Shown here piece after piece: positions 18,053-26,409 of a stretch of 38,881 nt of DNA; position 1 is the first letter of the stretch; every line of letters begins with the position of its first letter. Source of the stretch: DASPKW01 sp038244055 (GTDB taxonomy: Bacteria > Planctomycetota > Phycisphaerae > Tepidisphaerales > Tepidisphaeraceae); assembly GCA_038244055.1 (NCBI GenBank), contig JBBRTW010000008.1:1-38881 (forward strand), in the 5' to 3' direction. The position numbers were made by a program, and so were the translations under genes. The notes beneath the pieces were generated by a model. That model ran no database searches, was not told the DNA's origin, and saw only the letters and a program-made list of their open reading frames with translations.

Positions 18053-18853
18053 TTACCCCAACCCCGCCCCCCGAATCCGCTCGGCCGCGTATTCCGCCTC
18101 CGCCCCCTCGAGCGGCGGATCGCACGGCTGCGCGTAATCGGTCAGGTCGTACCGCCCATTGCGATACACCTGCTCGATCAGCGGCTGCAGCGCCAGCTTG
18201 ATATCCGCTTCATGGGGTCGCAACGGAATGCCCACCGTCGGCAGTCGCTGCGAGAGCGGCGCTCGATAAAGTTCCAACTTCCACTGCCCCGTCCGTTTGA
18301 CCGTCACGCGATAAGTCGTCCGGTTCTCGGGCGCAATATAATACGCATCCACCATGTTCCACCAGCGCCCGGCGCGCACCAGGTCGACTTCGACCAGATT
18401 CGCCCCGCTGGCGATGTACTGCTCGCGCTTGCGCAGGTAGCGCTCTTTCCCCGAGCCCTCAAGTTTGTTCCACGGACTCAGCACCTCGATCGCCGTGATC
18501 ACTTTGCGCCCTTTGGAATCGGTGATCTCGATATGCCGCTCGATCAGTGGGTCATTTTCCGGTTCGAGGATGATCGGTTCATCCAGTACGGCGATCCCCG
18601 CGTCCGCCGGTTGGGTGGAATGGCCCTTTGGCGTTTCCACGATGTACACATCAGGATTGCGCCGTTGAGGCGCTCGCTCCGCCTCATCAAGTTGCACATT
18701 TTCTTCAATGCGCGCCCGTAGATCACCAGGGAGTTGCGGCTGCAGCATATCCCGCATGTACGGCATCAACGATGCATGCACATCCCGCCAACCCTGTTCC
18801 ATGTACGGGTCCATACCGGGAAAAGGGCTGCGAATGTTTCCACTCATCGGCAT
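18053..18853 (-). CDS. DUF4058 family protein
   Basis: The product has 266 residues. It starts with the family hallmark SPFPGMDPYMEQ, then WRDVHASLMPYMRDML. Other recognisable blocks are RNPDVYIVETP, ITAIEVLSPWNK, RYLRKREQYIASGANLVEVD, YRVTVKRT and LPTVGIPLRPHEADIKLALQ. The IEVLSPxNK, LVEVDL and YRxxV blocks resemble the core of PD-(D/E)XK-like folds, but I cannot claim nuclease activity. DUF4058 proteins are common and multi-copy in cyanobacteria and planctomycetes and have no established function. Two ATGs (18853, 18847) are possible; a TATAAT ends 6 nt before the first, which favours a leaderless message starting there. There is no Shine-Dalgarno. It lies between a toxin-antitoxin pair and the lepA cluster with no obvious operon partner. 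Confidence 0.8.
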   Translation of the reverse strand: MPMSGNIRSPFPGMDPYMEQGWRDVHASLMPYMRDMLQPQLPGDLRARIEENVQLDEAERAPQRRNPDVYIVETPKGHSTQPADAGIAVLDEPIILEPENDPLIERHIEITDSKGRKVITAIEVLSPWNKLEGSGKERYLRKREQYIASGANLVEVDLVRAGRWWNMVDAYYIAPENRTTYRVTVKRTGQWKLELYRAPLSQRLPTVGIPLRPHEADIKLALQPLIEQVYRNGRYDLTDYAQPCDPPLEGAEAEYAAERIRGAGLG

Positions 18854-18859
18854 GTGGGG

Positions 18860-18865
18860 ATTATA
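18860..18865 (-). promoter_or_regulatory. consensus -10 box abutting the DUF4058 start
   Basis: TATAAT on the minus strand is followed by only six bases before ATG 18853, which would put the transcription start on the start codon itself. The best upstream hexamer, TTGGCA, is only about 10 nt away, too close for a standard -35. Confidence 0.4.
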
Positions 18866-18915
18866 GCGTCAGATATGCCAATTGTGCTTGGAAATCCACA
18901 TCGCATGCCCCTCCC

Positions 18916-19716
18916 TCACTCACATATCTCCTCAATTCGCCGCGCCTCCTCCGCCGTCTGAACCGCCCGCGCCTCGGCGATCGATGGAAGGCTCTGCCGA
19001 AACGCGCTCGTGAACCCCGCGATCCATGCGAATCCTTTGTCGATTCGCAGCACCCGGAGCCGGTATGGAATCGCCATCAACACGATTCCCGCCAAAACCA
19101 AAACCCCCATGATTCCGAACATTACCGGCATCATCGCCGGCGTCGACAATCCCGATGATATCGCCCCCACCACGCATGCCAGCGCGAACAACACCGCCCC
19201 CGCCACCCTGAGGTTCTTCGGAAGCTTGTGCTGCCGGCAGGTGCATAATTTGAAACTGACTTTCTGGCTCGATGCATTTTTTACGATCAATGCCATCAGC
19301 GCTCCGCCCACAAAGGCCGATGCCCGAACCTGCGCCCGCTTGGTCGGATCGAGCCACTTCAGCGTGAACTTTCGCGGCGGCTCTTCCGTCGGCGTCGCGC
19401 AGACAAAGCAGCGCAGCGGCAGTTTGGCCCGGTACGCCAGCACCACGGCCTGGTTCTCATCATCGCGCCAAACCCCCTGCGTCGGCATCGGCGTGAGGTC
19501 CGGCGCGCTGTACGAAAGCACCGGCGTCCGCCCGGCATCAGGCGAGGTCGATGGGTCATCCGGCCCCACCACCTCGGCCCATGAAGTCGGAATAAGCATT
19601 GCGTTACCGCATCCATCGCAGGTCGTTTCGCCGCCCCCGTATTGTGCGACGTACTCCGCAGTCATGGCGTAACGCTTGCCGCAGTGGGGACAGGCGATGG
19701 CGGGCTTTGTGCTCAT
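18916..19716 (-). CDS. zinc-ribbon membrane protein (paralog of the neighbouring gene)
   Basis: The product has 266 residues; the ATG at 19716 follows AAGGA. The N-terminus is a zinc ribbon of the MJ0042 type: CPHCGKRYAMTAEYV with CDGCGN about 20 residues later. Then LRCFVCATP and LCTCRQHK form a second possible metal site. Two hydrophobic spans follow (GAVLFALACVVGAISSG and MMPVMFGIMGVLVLAGIVL), then a short soluble tail (RVLRIDKGFAWIAGF). The layout matches the 320-residue gene immediately upstream (39-nt gap): ribbon, WRDDE or WREEK block, Cys pair, KWH or RQH motif, two helices, and a final ARR- or AR-type tail. The two are tandem duplicates that diverged. A membrane-bound sensor or assembly role is conceivable, but the function is unknown. 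Confidence 0.72.
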   Translation of the reverse strand: MSTKPAIACPHCGKRYAMTAEYVAQYGGGETTCDGCGNAMLIPTSWAEVVGPDDPSTSPDAGRTPVLSYSAPDLTPMPTQGVWRDDENQAVVLAYRAKLPLRCFVCATPTEEPPRKFTLKWLDPTKRAQVRASAFVGGALMALIVKNASSQKVSFKLCTCRQHKLPKNLRVAGAVLFALACVVGAISSGLSTPAMMPVMFGIMGVLVLAGIVLMAIPYRLRVLRIDKGFAWIAGFTSAFRQSLPSIAEARAVQTAEEARRIEEICE

Positions 19717-19755
19717 TACAATTCCTTTTGGCGATTGTACGCGGGTCGCACATCC

Positions 19756-20712
19756 TCATTGAATCTGATCAAACGCCGCGGTTTCGGCCGACTGAACTGC
19801 CTGTCGTTCCAATCGTCTCGCTGGAATCTTTTTCAAAAGGTCCGGATGCGCCCCGATCAATTTTACGACATCGTCATTGATGGATGCGGGCTGAACGGTG
19901 CCCAGCGCAACTACTCCAAAGAAAAACGCCAGAAACAATAGCAAGCCGCCTACCGCGATAAGAAGAATTTGATGGCTGAAGAAAATAAATCCGCATACCA
20001 GAAATGCCAGGACCGCGATGAAGCATCCAGTTGTGGCGGCCAGAAAGATCGTGCGCCTCTGCTGATGCCATTTGCAGAAGCCGATACTGATGGTCGCCTT
20101 GTACCCTGCGGCAAGCTGAATGGCCGCGCCGCCAAGTCCCCCGCCTGCGGTTCGGCGCTTTGCCGGAATCGCAACCGTAAGATTCACATGCTCTCCTGAT
20201 GATGGTTTGCCACATGTGAAGCATACATCCGGAAGTCTTGCCTCCCGGTCCATCACAATGAACTTCTCTTCGCGCCAGAATCGCCGCGCCTTTTTCCCGG
20301 GGGTTGGCTGTGAGTCATAATCCGGGATCATCGGCCCGGCGGAACTCTCCCGCTGATCGAGCTGTGGTGGATCAAGCGAATCCGGTATGGCCAATTCCTT
20401 GCCGCACCCTTCGCACGCAATCTCCTGGCCCTTGTATTGCTGGATGTATTGCTCGGTCAGCGAATAAGATTGTTTGTTGCAATGAGGACAAACGAAAGTT
20501 GCTTCAGCGGGGGCAGGCTCGGCTGATTTCCGCACAGATGATCTAGCGGCGGGCACGACCTGCGCGAGTTCCTCCCAAGACGACGGGAGTTGAATCGGCT
20601 CATTGCATTGGCTGCACCGAGTCATCTTACCGGCTTTGCGGCCGAACATATCCGGCGTCAGGATGAAGCGTTTCCCGCATTGCGGGCACGCGATCACCGC
20701 CTTGTCGCTCAT
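19756..20712 (-). CDS. double zinc-ribbon membrane protein (paralog of the neighbouring gene)
   Basis: The product has 318 residues. The ATG at 20712 has GGGAG 7 nt upstream and is preferred to a TTG two codons earlier. It has two MJ0042-like ribbons: CPQCGKRFILTPDMF with CSQCNE (residues 9-36), and CPHCNKQSYSLTEQYI with CEGCGKELAIP. A third Cys pair, VCFTCGKPS, and a CKWHQQRR motif follow. Two membrane spans come next: IFLAATTGCFIAVLAFLVC and ILLIAVGGLLLFLAFFFGVV. The paralog downstream has lost one ribbon. The gene begins 49 nt after the lepA stop on the same strand, so it probably shares the lepA transcript. No known function; the ribbons suggest nucleic-acid or protein binding next to the membrane. 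Confidence 0.72.
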   Translation of the reverse strand: MSDKAVIACPQCGKRFILTPDMFGRKAGKMTRCSQCNEPIQLPSSWEELAQVVPAARSSVRKSAEPAPAEATFVCPHCNKQSYSLTEQYIQQYKGQEIACEGCGKELAIPDSLDPPQLDQRESSAGPMIPDYDSQPTPGKKARRFWREEKFIVMDREARLPDVCFTCGKPSSGEHVNLTVAIPAKRRTAGGGLGGAAIQLAAGYKATISIGFCKWHQQRRTIFLAATTGCFIAVLAFLVCGFIFFSHQILLIAVGGLLLFLAFFFGVVALGTVQPASINDDVVKLIGAHPDLLKKIPARRLERQAVQSAETAAFDQIQ

Positions 20713-20761
20713 TTTCAACTCCCGGTTTTTCGTTCCATTTGAACCAGCACTGCCCCCGATT

Positions 20762-22567
<1,806 letters not shown>

Positions 22568-22691
22568 TACGTGCGCTGGCCGGTAAAATAGAAGAGGTCG
22601 CCAGCCGCGAAAAACCCGCCGCCGGCCCCAGAATGGGAAGCCCCGTATTGTAGATGATAAAGGGCGGGGGGTAAATGGGGGCAAGGATTGC

Positions 22692-22710
22692 CTGAAAACG
22701 GTGTTTTCAG
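22692..22710. promoter_or_regulatory. perfect 8-bp inverted repeat in the lepA/vapB divergent region
   Basis: CTGAAAAC and GTTTTCAG are separated by GGT. The site lies 16 nt before a candidate -35 for the antitoxin gene and about 125 nt before lepA. It could be an operator for the toxin-antitoxin pair, or a small hairpin in the leader of lepA; nothing in the sequence decides between them. Confidence 0.45.
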
Positions 22711-22725
22711 CATTTGGAAGGCTAT

Positions 22726-22753
22726 TTCCACTCGTCAAGCACCGGCGTATGAT
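22726..22753 (+). promoter_or_regulatory. candidate sigma70 promoter for the vapBC-type pair
   Basis: TTCCAC (22726-22731) and TATGAT (22748-22753) are 16 nt apart. Transcription would start near 22760, giving a leader of about 30 nt for the antitoxin at 22791. The -10 matches consensus at 5 of 6 positions; the -35 is weak. Confidence 0.4.
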
Positions 22754-22790
22754 AGTTTGCAATTCCCTATGCTTTAGTGAGGCGTTCCCA

Positions 22791-23024
22791 ATGACACGCA
22801 CCCTTCCCTTCGACGCCGCCACCGCCCGACTTCGCGAACTCGTCGAAGCGATGACTCCCGGCGACGAACTCGTTCTCACTTCGCAAGGCCAGCCGGTCGC
22901 CGTCGTCACCCGTCCGTCACTGACGCAATGGCCCTGCCAGCCAGGCTCCGCTAAGAACACCGAGCACTGGATGGCTGCCGATTTTGATGCGCCGCTGGAT
23001 GACTTCAAGGAGTACATGGAGTGA
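22791..23024 (+). CDS. antitoxin, Phd/YefM-VapB type
   Basis: The product has 77 residues. The ATG at 22791 opens a typical Phd-fold start: RTLPFDAATARLRELVEAM, then GDELVLTSQGQPVAVVTRP, where a short helix and two strands make the DNA-binding dimer. The C-terminal part (HWMAADFDAPLDDFKEYME) is the toxin-binding tail with the recurrent FDAPLDDF/DF pattern of PIN-linked antitoxins. The last codons overlap the GTG start of the toxin (GTGA), so the two are coupled. A longer frame upstream to 22701 has no ribosome site and covers the promoter, so it is rejected. Confidence 0.82.
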   Translation: MTRTLPFDAATARLRELVEAMTPGDELVLTSQGQPVAVVTRPSLTQWPCQPGSAKNTEHWMAADFDAPLDDFKEYME

Positions 23025-23407
23025 ATTTGCTCCTCGATACTCACGCGGTTCTCTGGTTCTGGTGGAACGATCCGCAACTCAGCCGTTCGGCGGCGCAGGC
23101 GATCTCTGATCCGGCGAATAGGAAACTCGTCAGCATTGCGAGTTGCTGGGAGGTGGCGATCAAAACCAGTCTGAAAAAACTGAATATAGGCATGCCTTAT
23201 CGGGATTTCATGCGACAACAAATGGCGCAAAACAATTTCGAATTGCTCCCGATCACCTATGAGCATCTGGCAGCCGTCGCGGGTCTTCCGTTTCATCACC
23301 GCGATCCCTTTGATCGCTTGCTGGTGGCCCAATCGCTTGAAGAGAAAATCCCGATTATCAGCGCGGATGCCCATCTGGACGCTTATGCCATCCAAAGATT
23401 ATGGTGA
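23021..23407 (+). CDS. PIN-domain toxin (VapC-like ribonuclease)
   Basis: The product has 128 residues with a GTG start overlapping the antitoxin stop. It belongs to the PilT-type PIN subgroup: NLLLDTHAVLWFWW (first Asp), SIASCWEVAIKTSLKKL (Glu), LPFHHRDPFDRLLVAQS (Asp pair) and IISADAHLDAYAI (last Asp). All metal-binding acids are present, so it should be an active RNase. It differs in subgroup from the PIN toxin at 17311-17724, so the two loci were acquired independently rather than duplicated in place. Confidence 0.88.
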   Translation: MNLLLDTHAVLWFWWNDPQLSRSAAQAISDPANRKLVSIASCWEVAIKTSLKKLNIGMPYRDFMRQQMAQNNFELLPITYEHLAAVAGLPFHHRDPFDRLLVAQSLEEKIPIISADAHLDAYAIQRLW

Positions 23408-23663
23408 TCGAAAATGGCTGCTCGGCGGCTGTCAGTTGCGAGATATCATCGTCCTCGATCCCGCGGTATACCGGATTGCAGAATCCGTCACTCCTGATTG
23501 ATGAAGCCTGGTTTGGGCCTTCGAACTCGGGTAGTTAATGCGCTCATTGGAAGAAGTCACATCGCCGCTGCTCAATATGTCCTTCCCTCAAAAACTCCCA
23601 TAGGAATTCAACCTCAATGTTCGTAATATGTTAGGTTGATCCGCGCCCCGCTTCCCTGGAGAT

Positions 23664-23679
23664 TGTTCCACGTGGAACA
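23664..23679. promoter_or_regulatory. parS: parS-like ParB-binding palindrome
   Basis: TGTTCCACGTGGAACA is a perfect 16-bp palindrome and matches the widely conserved bacterial parS centromere motif (general form TGTTNCACGTGNAACA). It is intergenic, 257 nt after the PIN toxin and 25 nt before the GNAT gene. parS sites load ParB and usually cluster within the origin-proximal part of a chromosome; no parA, parB, dnaA or gidA is in this window. Apart from this site I see nothing in 23408-23704. Confidence 0.7.
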
Positions 23680-23704
23680 TTTCTGATTTTGCCTCCCAAC
23701 CCCC

Positions 23705-24175
23705 ATGCCCATCACACTCGAACATCTCCAATCCCCCACCGATGAAGCCCGCGCGCTGATCGCTGAGTTGGACGCTGAACTGGCCGGGCCTTACTCGGCC
23801 GAGCAGCGGCATGGGCTGGACATCTCCCGCATCTTCCGCCCCGCCATCCATTTCTTCATCGCCCGACTCGATGGCGATCCTGTCGGTTGCGGCGGCGTCG
23901 CTTTCGAGGACGGGCTGGCCGAGGTCAAGCGCATGTACGTCCGCCCCCGCGCCCGCGGCCAAGGCGTCGCCCAAGCGCTCCTCGCCCGCCTCGAATCCGA
24001 AACCCGCGCCCGCGATTTCGATCGCCTCGTCCTCGAAACCGGCGACGCCCAGAAACCGGCCATCCGCTTCTACCAGCGCGCCGGCTTCACGCCATGCCCC
24101 GCCTTCGGTGCGTATGCGAAAATGCGGCCGAGTGAAATTGAGCGGAGTCTGTTTTTTGAGAAGCGAATTTGGTGA
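23705..24175 (+). CDS. GNAT family N-acetyltransferase
   Basis: The product has 156 residues. It has the GNAT fold: FFIARLDGDPVGCGGVAF (strands 2-4), then LAEVKRMYVRPRARGQGVAQ, where the R/QxxGxG/A loop RARGQGVA binds acetyl-CoA pyrophosphate, then LVLETGDAQKPAIRFYQRAG, the C-terminal helix-strand. The substrate is unknown; small-molecule amine acetylation is the default expectation. There is no good Shine-Dalgarno; the parS-like palindrome lies 25 nt upstream of the start, so ParB binding could affect its transcription. It is apparently monocistronic. Confidence 0.88.
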   Translation: MPITLEHLQSPTDEARALIAELDAELAGPYSAEQRHGLDISRIFRPAIHFFIARLDGDPVGCGGVAFEDGLAEVKRMYVRPRARGQGVAQALLARLESETRARDFDRLVLETGDAQKPAIRFYQRAGFTPCPAFGAYAKMRPSEIERSLFFEKRIW

Positions 24176-24220
24176 CGCCTCGGTAGCGTGACCGTGTTTC
24201 ATCTTTCATTCCACAATGCA

Positions 24221-24254
24221 CAATCAGAAATCCGAAATCCGCAATCCGCAATCT
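24221..24254. repeat. heptamer array (AATCCGC type)
   Basis: Imperfect head-to-tail heptamers related to AATCCGC / AATCAGA fill this stretch. Read on the other strand (GCGGATT) they resemble the GATTTGA array at 26171-26211, so the two arrays flank the GNAT-aminotransferase gene in opposite orientation. They are noncoding and lie between the GNAT gene and the structured leader. Confidence 0.7.
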
Positions 24255-24336
24255 CCCCCAATCCCCGCCTGTCGTATCCACCACCCCTCTCTGGCTTAAC
24301 TCAGCCTTTGCTGATATATTCTTTATGTTACCGCCA

Positions 24337-24394
24337 GCTAACACGAGGGGGCCGATCCGGGAACGATTCGGCCCCTGCGAAATCGTTTGTTAGC
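24337..24394 (+). promoter_or_regulatory. structured 5' leader of the GNAT-aminotransferase fusion gene
   Basis: An outer stem pairs GCTAACA (24337-24343) with TGTTAGC (24388-24394) and continues across a 2-nt bulge as CGA/TCG. An inner stem pairs GGGGCCGA (24348-24355) with TCGGCCCC (24368-24375) around a 12-nt loop. The element ends 35 nt before the ATG at 24430, and an AAGGAAGG ribosome site follows it. No T-run follows the stems, so it is not a simple terminator. It may be a cis-regulatory RNA; I do not recognise the class. Confidence 0.55.
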
Positions 24395-24429
24395 GCAACT
24401 TGTAGTTCTGAGAAGGAAGGAAACGAGCG

Positions 24430-26172
24430 ATGGATGGGGTTTCCGCGCTGACCTCGCCGGCACCTGCCGGGCCGGGGTCCACCATTTTACCGCCCGCCGC
24501 GCCCCGGCTGAATCTCTCCGCACCGGCCATCGTGCCCGTGGAGATCACCCAGTCCACGGCCTCGCTGACCTTCAAGGTCGCGGCCGAGCCATGGGAATTC
24601 GAGCAGATTCATCGCCTCAATTATCGGACCTTCGTCGAAGAAATCCCCCAGCATCAGAGAAATGCCGAGGGGATTCTCATCGACAAATACCACCACGAAA
24701 ACACCTACGTCATCTGCCTCGAAGGCCAGCGCCTCCTAGGCATGATGGCCCTCCGCTCGGCCAGGCCGTTCTCGCTCGATTCCAAGCTGCCCAATCTGGA
24801 TAGCTACCTCCCGGCCGGTGTGAAGACCGTGGCCGAGGTTCGCCTGCTGGCGGCCGAGAAGGATGTCCGCGGCACCCGCGTCTTCCCCGGGCTGATGGGC
24901 GCTTGCGGTGAATACCTGGCCAAGAATGGCGTCGATCTGGTGGTCATCTCCGGCGCTACCCGCCAGGCCCGCCTCTACCGGCATATGGGTTTCGAGCCCT
25001 TCGCCCACCTGGTCGGCACGCCCGGCGCGATGTTCCAGCCGATGTACATCACCCGCGACCGCTTCCGCGAAACCGCGCGCACCCATGCCCCCCAGCTCAA
25101 AACCGATGATGGCTTCGGCACGATGAGCTTTTTGCCCGGCCCGGTTGATATCACACCCGAAGTCCGAAGGGCGCTGGCCTCGCTCCCCGTCTCCCATCGC
25201 GCTGATGCTTTCCTCGAAGATTTCCGGGCCACACAGGAATCTTTGCGGGCATTGGTGAATGCCAAGCATGTTCAAATCCTGACCGGCTCGGGCACCCTGG
25301 CCAATGATGTCGTGGCCGCCCAGCTTTCCCTGTTGCCGAGCCGCGGGCTGATTCTCTCCAACGGCGAGTTCGGCGATCGGCTGATCGATCATGGCCGGCG
25401 GATGGGGCTGAATTTCACCGCCCAGCGCCGCGCCTGGGGGACGACATTTGACTCCACGCTGATTCATGAAGCGATGGATGCCGATCCGTCCATCGGCTGG
25501 ATTTGGGCCGTGCATAGCGAAACCTCGACCGGCGTATTGAATGACATGGCGATGCTCAAGGGCATCTGCCGCCGGCGGGGTTTCAAGCTGGCGCTGGATT
25601 GCATCTCCTCGATCGGCACGATGCCGGTGGATCTCGCCGATGTCTATCTCGCATCCGGCATTTCCGGCAAAGGGTTGCGCGGGTTTCCGGGATTGAGCCT
25701 GGTCTTCCACGATCAGGATGTCGCCCAGGCTCCCGAGCGCCTGCCGCGCTACCTCGATCTGGGCTACTACGCCGAGAAAGATGGTGTCCCCTTCACGATC
25801 TGCTCCAACCTGCTTTACGCGATGAAGACGGCCGTCGAGCAAGTGCGCGCCCCGGAGCGATACGAGGCGATCGCCGAGCACTCGCGTTACATCCGCGCCG
25901 AGCTTTCGGAGATCGGCCTGGTCGCCCTCGCCCCGGCCGAGCATGCCGCGCCGGCCGTCATCACCATCCCACTGCCCCGGCAGATTTCCGCGATCCGAGT
26001 CGGCGACCGATTGGCCGATGCCGGGTTCCTCCTCTCCTATAAGAGCGACTATCTCCTCTCCCGCAACTGGGTGCAGATCTGCCTGATGGGCCGATACACG
26101 CGCGAAACAGTGGACAACATGATGGGGTTGCTGAAGAAGCATGCGGTTCGGCGGGACCGGCATGAGACGTGA
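24430..26172 (+). CDS. fusion: N-terminal GNAT/FeeM-like acyltransferase + class V aminotransferase
   Basis: The product has 580 residues; ATG at 24430 is preceded by AAGGAAGG. Residues about 45-215 have an acyltransferase shape like GNAT or N-acyl amino acid synthase proteins: EFEQIHRLNYRTFVEEIP, then VICLEGQRLLGMMALRS, TVAEVRLLAAEKDVRGTRV and ISGATRQARLYRHMGFEPF. Residues about 238-575 are a class V PLP aminotransferase of the alanine-glyoxylate / 2-aminoethylphosphonate type: FLPGPVDITPEVRRAL, LPVSHRADAFLEDF, ILTGSGTLANDVV, WAVHSETSTGVLND, LALDCISSIGTMPVD and ISGKGLRGFPG, where Lys414 should bind PLP. Both halves look complete. The order suggests that one enzyme makes an amino compound and the other acylates it, but substrates are unknown. 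No biosynthetic partners are adjacent. Confidence 0.8.
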   Translation: MDGVSALTSPAPAGPGSTILPPAAPRLNLSAPAIVPVEITQSTASLTFKVAAEPWEFEQIHRLNYRTFVEEIPQHQRNAEGILIDKYHHENTYVICLEGQRLLGMMALRSARPFSLDSKLPNLDSYLPAGVKTVAEVRLLAAEKDVRGTRVFPGLMGACGEYLAKNGVDLVVISGATRQARLYRHMGFEPFAHLVGTPGAMFQPMYITRDRFRETARTHAPQLKTDDGFGTMSFLPGPVDITPEVRRALASLPVSHRADAFLEDFRATQESLRALVNAKHVQILTGSGTLANDVVAAQLSLLPSRGLILSNGEFGDRLIDHGRRMGLNFTAQRRAWGTTFDSTLIHEAMDADPSIGWIWAVHSETSTGVLNDMAMLKGICRRRGFKLALDCISSIGTMPVDLADVYLASGISGKGLRGFPGLSLVFHDQDVAQAPERLPRYLDLGYYAEKDGVPFTICSNLLYAMKTAVEQVRAPERYEAIAEHSRYIRAELSEIGLVALAPAEHAAPAVITIPLPRQISAIRVGDRLADAGFLLSYKSDYLLSRNWVQICLMGRYTRETVDNMMGLLKKHAVRRDRHET

Positions 26173-26211
26173 GATTTGAGATTTGAGATTTGAAATTTGC
26201 GATTTGAAATC
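26171..26211. repeat. heptamer array (GAGATTT type)
   Basis: About six imperfect heptamers of the form GAGATTT/GAAATTT/GCGATTT begin at the very stop codon of the fusion gene. They are the inverted counterpart of the array at 24221-24254. The remaining bases up to 26300 contain no feature I can support. Confidence 0.75.
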
Positions 26212-26308
26212 ACTCCTCCCGCCCGCGTCACGCGCTCGTCCTGGCTCTCGATCTTTCCCTCCAAAATGAAGCCCACATGAGGGGGAGAGGGAATTCCCTA
26301 CAAAACTC

Positions 26309-26339
26309 TTGCAGAGCAGGGGGGTATGTGGGGTATACT
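26309..26339 (+). promoter_or_regulatory. candidate promoter of the alpha-toroid/DUF4159 gene
   Basis: TTGCAG (26309-26314) and TATACT (26334-26339) are 19 nt apart, wider than ideal. The start would fall near 26346, leaving a leader of about 65 nt before ATG 26410. Confidence 0.35.
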
Positions 26340-26409
26340 GCGGGCCGGATCACCATTCTGCCTTGTTATTGAGAGTCCGTCTCAGGGGTCAAACCGTGGA
26401 GTCGGGTAT

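Noticed and set aside
22568..23395. Long N-terminal extension of lepA
   Set aside because: It runs antisense through the VapBC-type pair, contains no conserved sequence, and LepA has its normal length from 22567.
24736..26163. 475-codon open frame antisense to the fusion enzyme
   Set aside because: No domain, and it is fully explained by the aminotransferase frame on the other strand.
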